DNA of 6,767 nucleotides from Methanobacterium sp. GTDB taxonomy: Archaea > Methanobacteriota > Methanobacteria > Methanobacteriales > Methanobacteriaceae. The position numbers and the translations under genes are program-made. How positions within the stretch are numbered: position 1 is the first letter of the stretch; each line of letters starts with the position of its first letter. Shown here in pieces: positions 1 to 5,900 of the stretch. The notes under the pieces were generated by a model. That model ran no database searches, had not been told where the DNA came from, and saw only the letters and a list, made by a program, of their open reading frames with translations. The stretch spans positions 1-6,767 of the forward strand of contig JAQVTJ010000091.1 of assembly GCA_028700095.1 (NCBI GenBank), written 5' to 3'.

Positions 1-270
1 TATTATTAGTTAATATATCCTTTTCTAAATAAAATATTTTCTATTTCTATTTTCCTTATAAAATATTAAAAAAGTTTATTAACTGTTATTTTTTTGGATA
101 TTGGAGAAAATGCTTTAAAATAAAAAATAAACCAAAAAAATCATAATTATATGATCTATTAAAAAAAAATCATCCTTAATATATTGTTTAACATATGTTT
201 TATTTAATTATTGTATTAAAATTTGAGTATTATGGGAATTGCTTTTAATTTAATAAAATATAATTTATAT
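1..270. other. AT-rich intergenic region downstream of the aEF1B gene
   Basis: No convincing coding region is visible here on either strand; the sequence is almost wholly A and T. It holds several homopolymer tracts that would be T-runs in a minus-strand transcript (A9 at 161-169, A7 at 134-140) and one T7 run on the plus strand (89-95). The plus-strand run could end a transcript entering from the left, though no gene for it is visible in the window. The stretch is best read as a terminator-rich 3' flank. Confidence 0.6.
134..155 (-). terminator. Possible secondary terminator with small hairpin and T7
   Basis: On the minus strand an ATCATA/TATGAT inverted repeat (6 bp, 4-nt loop, 140-155) is followed directly by seven T residues (134-140). 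It lies about 140 nt beyond the aEF1B stop, so it could act as a backup for the terminator next to the gene. The stem has only two G-C type positions per arm or fewer, and AT-rich DNA makes such repeats by chance, so confidence is low. In archaea the T-tract alone is usually the active element. Confidence 0.3.
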
Positions 271-310
271 ATAAAAAAAAGGTTATTAGAAGACTTTACA
301 TAAGTCTTCT
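271..310 (-). terminator. Hairpin plus T8 terminator of the aEF1B transcription unit
   Basis: A perfect 9-bp inverted repeat, AGAAGACTT (288-296) and AAGTCTTCT (302-310) with a 5-nt loop, overlaps the last codons and the stop codon of the aEF1B gene. On the minus strand it is followed 7 nt later by eight consecutive T residues (273-280). This looks like an intrinsic terminator in bacterial form. T-rich tracts are the established archaeal termination signal; the hairpin may add 3'-end protection. The stem arms are part of the coding sequence, so the terminator and the conserved C-terminal Arg-Arg-Leu codons share bases. Confidence 0.75.
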
Positions 311-565
311 TACATCAACAACTTCTATACTGGCTACATCTTCAAGTTTAGATAGATTTTCTTCTATCTGTTCAGTGCCGCCTTCACCATCATCTACAAT
401 AACCATTACATTAAGAGCAACAAGTCCAAAAGCTATTGGTTCTTCTTCAATACTATGTAATTCTGTATTTTCAGGTATTGAATTTTCTATTCCTGTCTTA
501 ACTTTCGCCAGATCAATTTCAGGACTTTCTGGCATTAACTTAATTGTTGCTAAAACTTCTCCCAT
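296..565 (-). CDS. ef1b: Elongation factor 1-beta (aEF1B), guanine nucleotide exchange factor
   Basis: This 89-residue protein is the archaeal EF-1 beta subunit, which promotes GDP/GTP exchange on aEF1A in the cytoplasm so that aEF1A can deliver aminoacyl-tRNA again. It has the family's normal short length and matches the whole domain: an N-terminal MGEVLATIKLMPESPEIDL strand and loop, the central IEEEPIAFGLVALNVMVIV block (residues 39-57), the acidic GEGGTEQIEE turn and the invariant-type DVRRLM end. The ATG at 563-565 is supported by a strong ribosome-binding site, AAGGAGG (573-579), at normal spacing. The gene lies 113 nt after the zinc-ribbon gene, has its own TATA-like box and a structured leader, and ends in a hairpin/T8 terminator. 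It is therefore probably transcribed both by read-through and from its own promoter. Identification is secure. Confidence 0.97.
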   Translation of the reverse strand: MGEVLATIKLMPESPEIDLAKVKTGIENSIPENTELHSIEEEPIAFGLVALNVMVIVDDGEGGTEQIEENLSKLEDVASIEVVDVRRLM

Positions 566-588
566 TATTTTGCCTCCTTATTATTTTC

Positions 589-648
589 ATTCAACCATTA
601 AGGTTAGTTTATGGTTGAATATAACCACCAAGCCCTAGGTATGTGGTT
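589..648 (-). promoter_or_regulatory. Two-hairpin leader upstream of aEF1B, candidate cis-regulator
   Basis: In minus-strand order the leader holds AACCAC...GTGGTT (arms 643-648 and 623-628, 14-nt loop) and then a perfect 10-bp inverted repeat ATTCAACCAT...ATGGTTGAAT (arms 611-620 and 589-598, 12-nt loop). The second hairpin ends 9 nt before the AAGGAGG ribosome-binding site. The 3' arm of the first hairpin can also pair with the 5' arm of the second (TGGTT 623-627 with AACCA 612-616, 6-nt loop), so two alternative folds exist. No T-run follows the second hairpin, which argues against a simple terminator. It could be an RNA switch, a protein-binding site or a DNA operator; the function is inference. 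Confidence 0.45.
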
Positions 649-665
649 TTATTTTATTTAAAAAA

Positions 666-674
666 GATATATAA
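666..674 (-). promoter_or_regulatory. TATA-like box for aEF1B
   Basis: The minus strand reads TTATATATC just after the zinc-ribbon stop codon. An archaeal start site about 25 nt downstream would fall near 645, so the transcript would begin just at the first hairpin of the leader and carry a leader of roughly 80 nt. No clear BRE is visible and the surroundings are AT-rich, so this is a moderate inference. Confidence 0.4.
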
Positions 675-678
675 TTAT

Positions 679-840
679 TTATGGTCCTTTAAATCCACAT
701 TCACATTTATATAAATGTCCGAATGTTCTACATTTCTGGCATCTGAAAAGTACTTTATCGCATTCTGGGCATGGAAATCTTACATAATTTTCCACAGGTG
801 ATATTTCTTGTTTACAGGATGTACATTCTATTTTTTCCAT
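679..840 (-). CDS. Small zinc-ribbon protein (HVO_2753-like, DUF1610 type)
   Basis: This 53-residue reading frame starts MEKIECTSCKQEISPVENYV and ends GHLYKCECGFKGP. It has eight cysteines in four pairs: C6-C9, C24-C27, C34-C37 (all CxxC) and C46-C48 (CxC), enough for two zinc sites. The FPCPEC, FRCQKCRTF and YKCECGF blocks are typical of the short archaeal zinc-finger family whose Haloferax member is HVO_2753. The molecular function is not established, though a nucleic-acid or ribosome-related role is a fair guess beside Pth2 and aEF1B. The ATG (838-840) directly abuts the TAA of the upstream kinase gene with no gap, and its ribosome-binding site GGAGG lies inside the kinase's final Gly-Gly codons. 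That points to translational coupling. Identification as a zinc micro-protein is firm; its role is unknown. Confidence 0.88.
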   Translation of the reverse strand: MEKIECTSCKQEISPVENYVRFPCPECDKVLFRCQKCRTFGHLYKCECGFKGP

Positions 841-1509
841 TTAATTTCCTCCAATAAGTGTATATTTCGAGCTTCTTCCTTGGATAATTGATATTATCCT
901 ATCAGGGTGTTTGCCGTTAACAATATAGCAATTAGATTTATATCTGATTAAAAGCTCGGGTAAAAATTCATCAACTGATGTTTCACCAAAATTTAGTAGT
1001 TTTTTTGCTTTTATAATTTTTATAAGTTTCGCACCATCTTGGCTTGGATCATGCGTGTATATTCCATCTACATCTGTTGCTATTAATAGTTTAGCCTTTA
1101 TAAGATTTGATAAGTAAAGTGCAATTGAATCTGAGCTCACCCTCCAACTATGTTCCAATGGATCTAAATGTTCCATTATGTCTGATGGAATAATAATAGG
1201 TATCATACCTTGATCAAGAAGAAGTTCAGCCTTTTCTATTGATTTTACTGTTTTATATTCTTTAACCTTATCTGCAAGGAGTGTTCCAATTATATCCATA
1301 CATAATATTGCTGATTTGTGGTTTGCTGTATTAGAAAATTGTATTTTTTTGTTATAATCTCTTATTTTATTTGCAAATACACCCCCGCCACATATAATTA
1401 ATATTTTCACAGGACTTTGGAGGGAATTATTAAATTCTTTAATTGCTTCACATAATTTAATTGCATTTTCAGGAAATAAACTTCCACCTATTTTAATTAT
1501 CCAGTCCAT
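841..1509 (-). CDS. mfnE: Amino-acid-kinase-fold enzyme, probable [5-(aminomethyl)furan-3-yl]methyl phosphate kinase (MfnE)
   Basis: The 222-residue protein has the amino acid kinase fold (aspartokinase/UMP kinase superfamily): the phosphate-binding KIGGSL at residues 6-11, IICGGGVFAN at 38-47, and the nucleotide-site ATDVDGIYTHDPS at 144-156 preceded by WRVSSDSIA (122-130). It ends in the usual short YTLIGG strand. The stand-alone archaeal member of this type in methanogens is MfnE, which phosphorylates aminomethylfuran-methanol phosphate to the diphosphate used in methanofuran assembly. The substrate cannot be read from the sequence; an uncharacterised archaeal kinase is the alternative. 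An in-frame TTG at 1516-1518 would add three residues, but the ATG at 1507-1509 fits the family's MxWIIKIGG start better. The gene begins 9 nt after pth2 without a good ribosome-binding site (only TTGAT), suggesting coupling to it. Confidence 0.75.
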   Translation of the reverse strand: MDWIIKIGGSLFPENAIKLCEAIKEFNNSLQSPVKILIICGGGVFANKIRDYNKKIQFSNTANHKSAILCMDIIGTLLADKVKEYKTVKSIEKAELLLDQGMIPIIIPSDIMEHLDPLEHSWRVSSDSIALYLSNLIKAKLLIATDVDGIYTHDPSQDGAKLIKIIKAKKLLNFGETSVDEFLPELLIRYKSNCYIVNGKHPDRIISIIQGRSSKYTLIGGN

Positions 1510-1518
1510 AAAAATCAA

Positions 1519-1860
1519 CTATTTTAGGAGTTTAAGATCTTTTGTGATTTTATCTATCTTCTCATCTTCATCAGGACCGATTCCAAGACATGTTATGGTT
1601 GATCTAGGCACTTCTGTATGTCCTGCATCATATACAAGGTATATTGGTATGTTGGTGGCTTTTACAAGTTCATATATTATAAATAATTCCTCAAGATCCT
1701 TTACTTTTAAAACAACCTTTTTTTCGCCTTCAGACTCCCATTTTTTTAATATACGATCCTCTGATTTTTTATAAGCGCCTAAACTACCGTGACATGCTTG
1801 AGCAGCAATTTTACCCCGACTCATATTAAGATCTGCTCTTATAACTATAACTTGTTTCAT
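1519..1860 (-). CDS. pth2: Peptidyl-tRNA hydrolase, Pth2 family
   Basis: This 113-residue enzyme cleaves the ester bond of peptidyl-tRNAs that drop off the ribosome, returning free tRNA. It is the archaeal/eukaryotic type, unrelated to bacterial Pth. Visible hallmarks are the N-terminal VIRADLNMSRGKIAAQACH (residues 6-24) with conserved Lys17, the LVYDAGHTEVPRSTITCLGI block (75-94) with Asp78 and Thr82 of the DAGxT signature, and the GPDEDEKIDKITKDLKLL tail (95-112). Length is normal and there is no extra domain. The ATG at 1858-1860 is preceded by GGTGA (1865-1869), a match to the archaeal anti-Shine-Dalgarno sequence. It seems to open the compact pth2-kinase-zinc-ribbon unit, having 96 nt free upstream after ycaO. 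Confidence is very high. Confidence 0.96.
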   Translation of the reverse strand: MKQVIVIRADLNMSRGKIAAQACHGSLGAYKKSEDRILKKWESEGEKKVVLKVKDLEELFIIYELVKATNIPIYLVYDAGHTEVPRSTITCLGIGPDEDEKIDKITKDLKLLK

Positions 1861-1883
1861 TCTTTCACCATTTAATATTTTAT

Positions 1884-1919
1884 AAAAAAAGAAGAGAATA
1901 ATATTTATATTCTATAAAT
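1884..1919 (-). promoter_or_regulatory. Candidate pth2 promoter with T7 tract
   Basis: On the minus strand TATA-like sequences (TTTATAG at 1913-1919 and ATATAAATAT at 1900-1909) precede a T7 run (1884-1890). The second box would place transcription start near 1880 with a leader of about 20 nt. The T7 run, 67-73 nt past the ycaO stop, may instead end the ycaO transcript. The two roles cannot be separated from sequence alone. Confidence 0.35.
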
Positions 1920-1956
1920 CATATTATTATTTTTGGATTTATTTTAAATATACATC

Positions 1957-3162
1957 TTAAGATTTTATAAGTCTCTTGCCAACTCTGTCCATATCAACAG
2001 AATAAAGTTCCATTCTTGGTATTAAAACTCTTACTACAGGAATTCCAATCTCTTTTCTTGTGAGATCAACATATAAAATATCTTTAAATCCACATTTATT
2101 TAATAGATGTTTAGATGTTTCAATATCATCTTTAAAGGATTTTCCAGATATATTTTTCATATTACTTAGTTCTATAGTGGTTTCTGTTTCACCAAACCAA
2201 TGGTTGTTTATTCGTTTCATCCTTTCATATCCTGCTTTTCTCATGAAAACTGCCCGAATAGTATCTTCCCTTGTGCCATGAATTTGTGTTGCTCTGCTTT
2301 GTGCAACTTCAGTAAGCGCCCTTAATACTGCAATTTCCGGATTAAGATGAGTTCCAACACCTAACGTTAAAAGCGCCGGATCTTTAAGGATTGTATCATC
2401 TGAAACTGCTGCTATAGTAGTTATCTTTACATCTGCAGTTAAATCCACAAGTTTAATATTTATTCCTGCTTTCTTGAATTTAGCTAAAATATTCTTGATT
2501 ATTGGATTTTCTGTATTTTCACAGTTAACTTCTGGTTTGGACACACGTTTAGATTCAAAAATACTCCATGCATCTCTTTCAACCACTTCCATTATTCCAT
2601 GAAAAACTGCTTCCTCTAACATATTACCTGATGCAAGGCCATTTGTATTGGATTGTAACAGTTTAATATTATTTTTTGGAGTATATGGATGGTAAACTGC
2701 ATTTGCAGGTATTAAAATATCATTATCATCTTTAATATTTGTTGATAATACCCATTCAAGCTCAACTTTTTCTGGATCAAAGAGGATCTTGGGAAGGATT
2801 AAAGATTCAGGATGTAAATAATTAGCTACTCTTTCTAAATCTTCAAATGTGCCAGAAATAAAATTTTGTTTACTATCTTTATTTAACTCTGCAGAATATC
2901 TTTCAAATGATTCCATCATAGCAGACGCTTTTGCTTGGGTTTTAGTTGCGCCTTTACCTGCATATATACTTACTGCACCATCTGCTGCCCCAGGTCTTAT
3001 TGCAGAGTAAACAGGAACTCCTACTCTGTCAAGATGTGTAATTTCTGCTACTCTAGTTACACCAGCTATCCTTAACTTAGATTCAACATTTTTAATAGTT
3101 TGGTCTGGTGCTATAGCCCTATGAGTGCATCCAAAATATTTTACAGGTACTTCTTTTAACAT
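1957..3162 (-). CDS. ycaO: YcaO-related McrA-glycine thioamidation protein (methanogenesis marker 1)
   Basis: The 401-residue protein is an ATP-dependent YcaO cyclodehydratase-fold enzyme. In methanogens this type installs the thioglycine in the alpha subunit of methyl-coenzyme M reductase by activating the backbone amide and adding sulfur. The N-terminus MLKEVPVKYFGCTHRAIAPD and the VGVPVYSAIRPGAADGAVSI segment (47-66) are typical of the methanogen clade. YcaO nucleotide/Mg-site motifs are SAMMESFERYSAE (80-92), TNGLASGN followed by EEAVFHGIMEVVERDAW (173-199), and GVGTHLNPEIAVLRALTEVAQSR (268-290). The protein ends DRVGKRLIKS without a PxPxP tail, as expected for this clade rather than azoline synthetases. 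The ATG follows AGTGAT (3168-3173). A TfuA partner gene is not adjacent. The gene has its own promoter and appears to be monocistronic or weakly linked to pth2. Confidence 0.93.
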   Translation of the reverse strand: MLKEVPVKYFGCTHRAIAPDQTIKNVESKLRIAGVTRVAEITHLDRVGVPVYSAIRPGAADGAVSIYAGKGATKTQAKASAMMESFERYSAELNKDSKQNFISGTFEDLERVANYLHPESLILPKILFDPEKVELEWVLSTNIKDDNDILIPANAVYHPYTPKNNIKLLQSNTNGLASGNMLEEAVFHGIMEVVERDAWSIFESKRVSKPEVNCENTENPIIKNILAKFKKAGINIKLVDLTADVKITTIAAVSDDTILKDPALLTLGVGTHLNPEIAVLRALTEVAQSRATQIHGTREDTIRAVFMRKAGYERMKRINNHWFGETETTIELSNMKNISGKSFKDDIETSKHLLNKCGFKDILYVDLTRKEIGIPVVRVLIPRMELYSVDMDRVGKRLIKS

Positions 3163-3244
3163 ATGAAATCACTTAGAACTTTTAATAATCAGAATTAATA
3201 TTTTTAATAACATTTAATATTTTTTATTAACCCCTTCTATTACT

Positions 3245-3259
3245 TGTATATTTATATAA
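3245..3259 (-). promoter_or_regulatory. TATA box of the ycaO gene
   Basis: The minus strand reads TTATATAAATATACA, the best archaeal TATA-like match in the window, inside the 150-nt gap upstream of ycaO. Transcription would start near 3225, giving a leader of about 60 nt. That leader contains a direct repeat (plus-strand TTAATATTTTT at 3195-3205 and 3214-3224) that may be only AT bias. No clear BRE can be assigned. Confidence 0.55.
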
Positions 3260-3283
3260 TATTAAATTCTTTTGTGCAAATTT

Positions 3284-3290
3284 AAAAAAA
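3284..3290 (-). terminator. T7 tract downstream of the site-2 protease gene
   Basis: Seven consecutive T residues on the minus strand, preceded by TTTC, lie 22 nt after the protease stop codon and before the ycaO TATA box. This position and composition fit an archaeal T-tract terminator separating the two units. No stable hairpin precedes it. Confidence 0.5.
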
Positions 3291-3312
3291 GAAAATATTA
3301 AAATAAATAATA

Positions 3313-3927
3313 TTAATAGATACCAAAATATGCTTTTACAGCTAAAAACATAGCAGCAACAAATGTAATTCCCCATATAATAGGATTCCATCTTAAAACT
3401 TTAGCCCCGTCAAATATTCCAAATGGAATAAGATTGAAAGCAGCTAATATACTGTTTATTATAAACCCGTACACTACAATTGTTCTAAATATAAATTCAA
3501 TAATATCTGTTGGATTTTTTATTACAAAGGGTATTAAAGCTAGGAATAGAAGTGCTAGTGCAATATTAACCAAAGGACCTGCTATGGATATTTTACCATT
3601 CTCTTCTCTTGAAATATGATCTCCATGAATATATACAGCACCAGGAGCAACAAATACAAATCCTGCTATAAAAGCTGTGAATAAAGCAAAAATCAATCCC
3701 TCTACCCACATTTTAAATTCAGCATAAAATCCATACCTAATTGCAACAAACTTATGTGCAAGTTCATGTAAAACAAATCCAAATCCCACTGCAACAAGTA
3801 ATGAAGGTATTAATAATATTAAACCCTCATTTATATGACGATTGTTGAGAAGGTATGCAAATATTATTGCAATAACCAACATTGAGATAATTATATCCCT
3901 AACTTCACGAACTGTGAAACTAACCAT
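3313..3927 (-). CDS. Site-2 protease family (M50-like) membrane zinc metalloprotease
   Basis: This 204-residue, strongly hydrophobic protein has the intramembrane metalloprotease motifs of the site-2 protease family: FVLHELAHKF (residues 51-60) giving zinc ligands His54 and His58 with catalytic Glu55, and NLIPFGIFDGAKVL (165-178), where Asp173 would be the third ligand. Hydrophobic segments are seen at about 12-27, 35-58, 76-98, 113-136, 145-170 and 183-203, so it should span the membrane several times. No PDZ or CBS domain is present, making it a minimal core version. The substrate is unknown. A member of the non-peptidase M50-like group is possible, but the three zinc ligands and Glu are intact. 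The ATG (3925-3927) has a weak AAGGT ribosome-binding site. It stands alone, divergent from the HIT gene, with a candidate TATA box of its own. Confidence 0.88.
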   Translation of the reverse strand: MVSFTVREVRDIIISMLVIAIIFAYLLNNRHINEGLILLIPSLLVAVGFGFVLHELAHKFVAIRYGFYAEFKMWVEGLIFALFTAFIAGFVFVAPGAVYIHGDHISREENGKISIAGPLVNIALALLFLALIPFVIKNPTDIIEFIFRTIVVYGFIINSILAAFNLIPFGIFDGAKVLRWNPIIWGITFVAAMFLAVKAYFGIY

Positions 3928-3984
3928 AATCTATAGACCTTGTTTTACACATATAATGATTTCCATTAAAAAATATTAAGATCC

Positions 3985-3993
3985 AATATAAAT
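3985..3993 (-). promoter_or_regulatory. Candidate TATA box of the site-2 protease gene
   Basis: The minus strand reads ATTTATATT 58 nt upstream of the protease ATG. A start about 25 nt downstream would fall near 3964 and give a leader of about 37 nt. Placement is plausible, but many AT-rich alternatives exist. Confidence 0.35.
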
Positions 3994-4232
3994 AATACAC
4001 ATTAAAAATCCATATTTTTCTTTAAAAAAAGTGTTAACATATTATAATATAATTTATTTTAATTAAAATGCTTACTTAAACATAATACCCCATATTATAT
4101 TATATTTTTTTAAAAAAAAGATTTAAAACCATAAAACACCCTATATTTTCTAAATTATATTATATCAACATAATATTAACACATAATAATTGTAAAAACA
4201 TAATATTATCTACCTAATACTTTGAAAATTTA

Positions 4233-4243
4233 CAATATAAAAT
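4233..4243 (+). promoter_or_regulatory. Candidate TATA box of the HIT-peptidase unit
   Basis: CAATATAAAATA-type sequence lies 44 nt upstream of the HIT start codon, predicting transcription start near 4262 and a leader of about 25 nt. The ribosome-binding site in that leader is weak (GTGGT at 4273-4277). Confidence 0.35.
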
Positions 4244-4286
4244 AATATGATCTTTAATAAATAGAATAAGAAGTGGTTAAAAAAAA

Positions 4287-4733
4287 ATGGTATGTGAATA
4301 CTGTGAAGAAGGTGGTTATGGTAGGCTTATATTAGAAAAAGTCTATTGGAAAATTTTCCTTGCACCTAGCCATAGATATATGGGAACATGTGTAATTGCA
4401 ATTAAAAGACATTGCAGTAATTTATCAGAACTTAAAGATGTGGAATGGACGGAATTTTCTAAAATAGTCAAAGAAATGGAAACTGTTTTGGATATAATTT
4501 TCAAACCAACACTTTAAAATTGGAGTTGTTTTAAAAATTCAACATTCAGAGAAGAAAATCCCCATCCAGAAGTTCATTGGCATTTAATTCCTAGATATAA
4601 ATTAAAAACCGAATTTAATGGTATTAAATTTAAAGATCCTGACTTTGGATACATTTCCCAACCTATAAAAAGGGAAATTCCTGAAAAAGTTATGGAAAAA
4701 ATGGTAAAAGAAATACAAATATATCTTAAATAA
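4287..4733 (+). pseudogene. HIT family hydrolase interrupted by an in-frame TAA
   Basis: The frame opens MVCEYCEEGGYGRLILEKVY with an N-terminal CxxC, continues through APSHRYMGTCVIAIKRHC (residues 26-43) and LSELKDVEWTEFSKI, and stops at TAA (4515-4517, codon 77). The same frame then continues without any shift for 71 codons: NWSCFKNSTFREENPHPEVH, WHLIPRY, FKDPDFGY and a C-terminal helix ending at TAA 4731-4733. The PEVHWHLIPRY block carries the histidine-triad active site (His97, His99), so the truncated 76-residue product would have no catalytic site. HIT proteins hydrolyse or transfer nucleotides such as AMP derivatives or dinucleoside polyphosphates; this subfamily's substrate is not known. 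Combined length (149 codons) is normal. The missing residue sits just before the conserved Asn-Trp, where relatives often have Phe. The peptidase gene follows after 40 nt. A sequencing error, recent nonsense mutation or readthrough are the possible explanations. Confidence 0.85.
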
Positions 4734-4773
4734 TAAAAATTTTGATTATAAAATAAAGACGAGGAAATCTAAA

Positions 4774-5772
4774 ATGAACACTAAATTGAAACAAGTTATT
4801 GAATCAATGCACCAAAAGAATCTAGATTCCATGATAGTATTAAAACCTGAGAATATTAGATATTTAACCGGATTTAGACCGTCTAGTTCTTCAATATTAA
4901 TATTAAAGGATAATCCAATTCTTTTAGCATCTAAAATTGATCGTGAAGAGGCAACAGGAAGTTCTTTGGTGAATCTTGAAGTATATAAAGAATTTAAAGA
5001 TGTAAAGAATTATTTAGATGGTAAAATTGGCATTGAAAATTCTATGAATATTGAAACTTATAAAAAAATTTGTGGAGATTTTAAAGTTGAAACAACAGAT
5101 ATTATAGAAGTCTCAAGAGCAGTTAAATCTAAATGGGAAGTTGAAAATATTGAAAAAGCCCTTCAAATAGCTGAAAAATCATTGTTAGAATTGGAATTTT
5201 CAGGTACAGAAATTGAATTAACTGCACAACTTGAATATAATATGAAAATTAATGATTCCCAAAGACCATCTTTTGAAACAATTGTAGCAACAGGATCTAG
5301 GTCCAGCCTTCCACATGGAACCCCAACAAAAAATAAGCTGGAATATCCTATATTAATAGATTGGGGTGCTGTTTATAATAATTATTCATCAGATACAACT
5401 AGAACAATTATTAAGACAGAAAAACAGGAAGAAATATTTAATATTGTACTAGAAGCACAACAAACCGCAATCAAATCAATAAAACCTGGAGTAAAAACTT
5501 CAGAGATAGATAATATTGCCAGAGAAGTTATAACAGAATATGGATATGGTGATGCATTTACCCATTCAACAGGACATGGTGTGGGGCTTGAAATCCATGA
5601 AAAACCTTCCTTGTCAAAAAATGATGAAGATATACTTGAAAAAGGTATGGTGGTCACTGTTGAACCTGGTATTTATCTTGAAGGTGAATTTGGTATTCGA
5701 ATAGAAGATATGATACTAATAAAAAATCATGCCACAATATTAAACAAAACTAAAGCCAAATTAAGTTTTTAA
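4774..5772 (+). CDS. Xaa-Pro peptidase (M24 family, prolidase-like)
   Basis: This 332-residue cytoplasmic metallopeptidase of the PepQ/prolidase group removes residues at Xaa-Pro bonds. An N-terminal creatinase-type domain (about 1-115, with MIVLKPENIRYLTGF at 20-34) precedes the pita-bread catalytic domain (about 122-332). All five metal ligands are present: Asp196 (IDWGAVY), Asp207 (SSDTTRT), His268 (HSTGHGVGL), Glu297 (TVEPGIY) and Glu311 (RIEDM). Spacings D-D of 11, H-E of 29 and E-E of 14 match Pyrococcus prolidase. The substrate-side His181 is in the PHGTPT motif. Exact specificity, dipeptidase versus aminopeptidase P, is not decided. The ATG has a good ribosome-binding site, GAGGA (4761-4765), and lies 40 nt after the HIT gene, so the two are probably cotranscribed. 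The gene appears intact. Confidence 0.93.
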   Translation: MNTKLKQVIESMHQKNLDSMIVLKPENIRYLTGFRPSSSSILILKDNPILLASKIDREEATGSSLVNLEVYKEFKDVKNYLDGKIGIENSMNIETYKKICGDFKVETTDIIEVSRAVKSKWEVENIEKALQIAEKSLLELEFSGTEIELTAQLEYNMKINDSQRPSFETIVATGSRSSLPHGTPTKNKLEYPILIDWGAVYNNYSSDTTRTIIKTEKQEEIFNIVLEAQQTAIKSIKPGVKTSEIDNIAREVITEYGYGDAFTHSTGHGVGLEIHEKPSLSKNDEDILEKGMVVTVEPGIYLEGEFGIRIEDMILIKNHATILNKTKAKLSF

Positions 5773-5900
5773 TATAAACTCTAAAAATGAATTTATATTA
5801 CAAATATAATATTAAAATTTTTTATAAACATATAATTTCAACAATCTATTATATTAATTGGATTTAAATTAAAAATAATTTATAATATAAAGACAGAAAA
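5773..5900 (+). promoter_or_regulatory. Spacer with possible T6 terminator and TATA-like boxes
   Basis: This 128-nt AT-rich spacer lies between the peptidase and the TadC-like gene. AAAATTTTTTAT (T6 at 5818-5823) could end the upstream transcript. TTTATAAAC directly after it is a TATA candidate that would place the start near 5850; a nearer TTTATAATATAA (5879-5890) lies too close to the ATG to give a leader. All assignments are weak. Confidence 0.3.

Larger units (their letters stand above)
3928..4286. other. 359-nt AT-rich divergent intergenic region
   Basis: No gene is visible. The region separates the divergent protease and HIT genes and contains promoter candidates for both near its ends. 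The middle carries recurrent short sequences: ACATAATA at 4080, 4168, 4181 and 4198 (two of them extended to AACATAATATTA, exactly 30 nt apart), ATTATATTATAT at 4094-4105 and 4154-4165, the palindrome ATATTATAATAT near 4039, and a T7A8 block (4105-4119). Such repeats may be regulator sites or only composition. An unannotated small RNA cannot be excluded, but nothing positively supports one. Confidence 0.55.

Noticed and set aside
375..638. Plus-strand 87-codon open frame opposite aEF1B
   Set aside because: It is antisense to a clearly conserved gene, is rich in Ser/Ile/Pro without any known motif, and runs through the leader hairpins.
1510..1518. TTG start three codons upstream for the kinase
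   Set aside because: It abuts the pth2 stop with no ribosome-binding site; the ATG at 1507-1509 gives the family's usual N-terminus one turn before KIGGSL.
3195..3224. Direct repeat TTAATATTTTT upstream of ycaO as an operator
   Set aside because: Eleven-base A/T repeats are expected by chance in DNA this AT-rich; there is no symmetry or spacing evidence beyond two copies.
4080..4210. Short repeats considered as a CRISPR array
   Set aside because: Units are only 8-12 nt, irregularly spaced and AT-only in character, with no repeat-spacer structure and no cas genes nearby.
5382..5657. Minus-strand 91-codon open frame inside the peptidase gene
   Set aside because: It mirrors the metal-binding core of the M24 peptidase; Ser/Ile-rich shadow sequence with no support.
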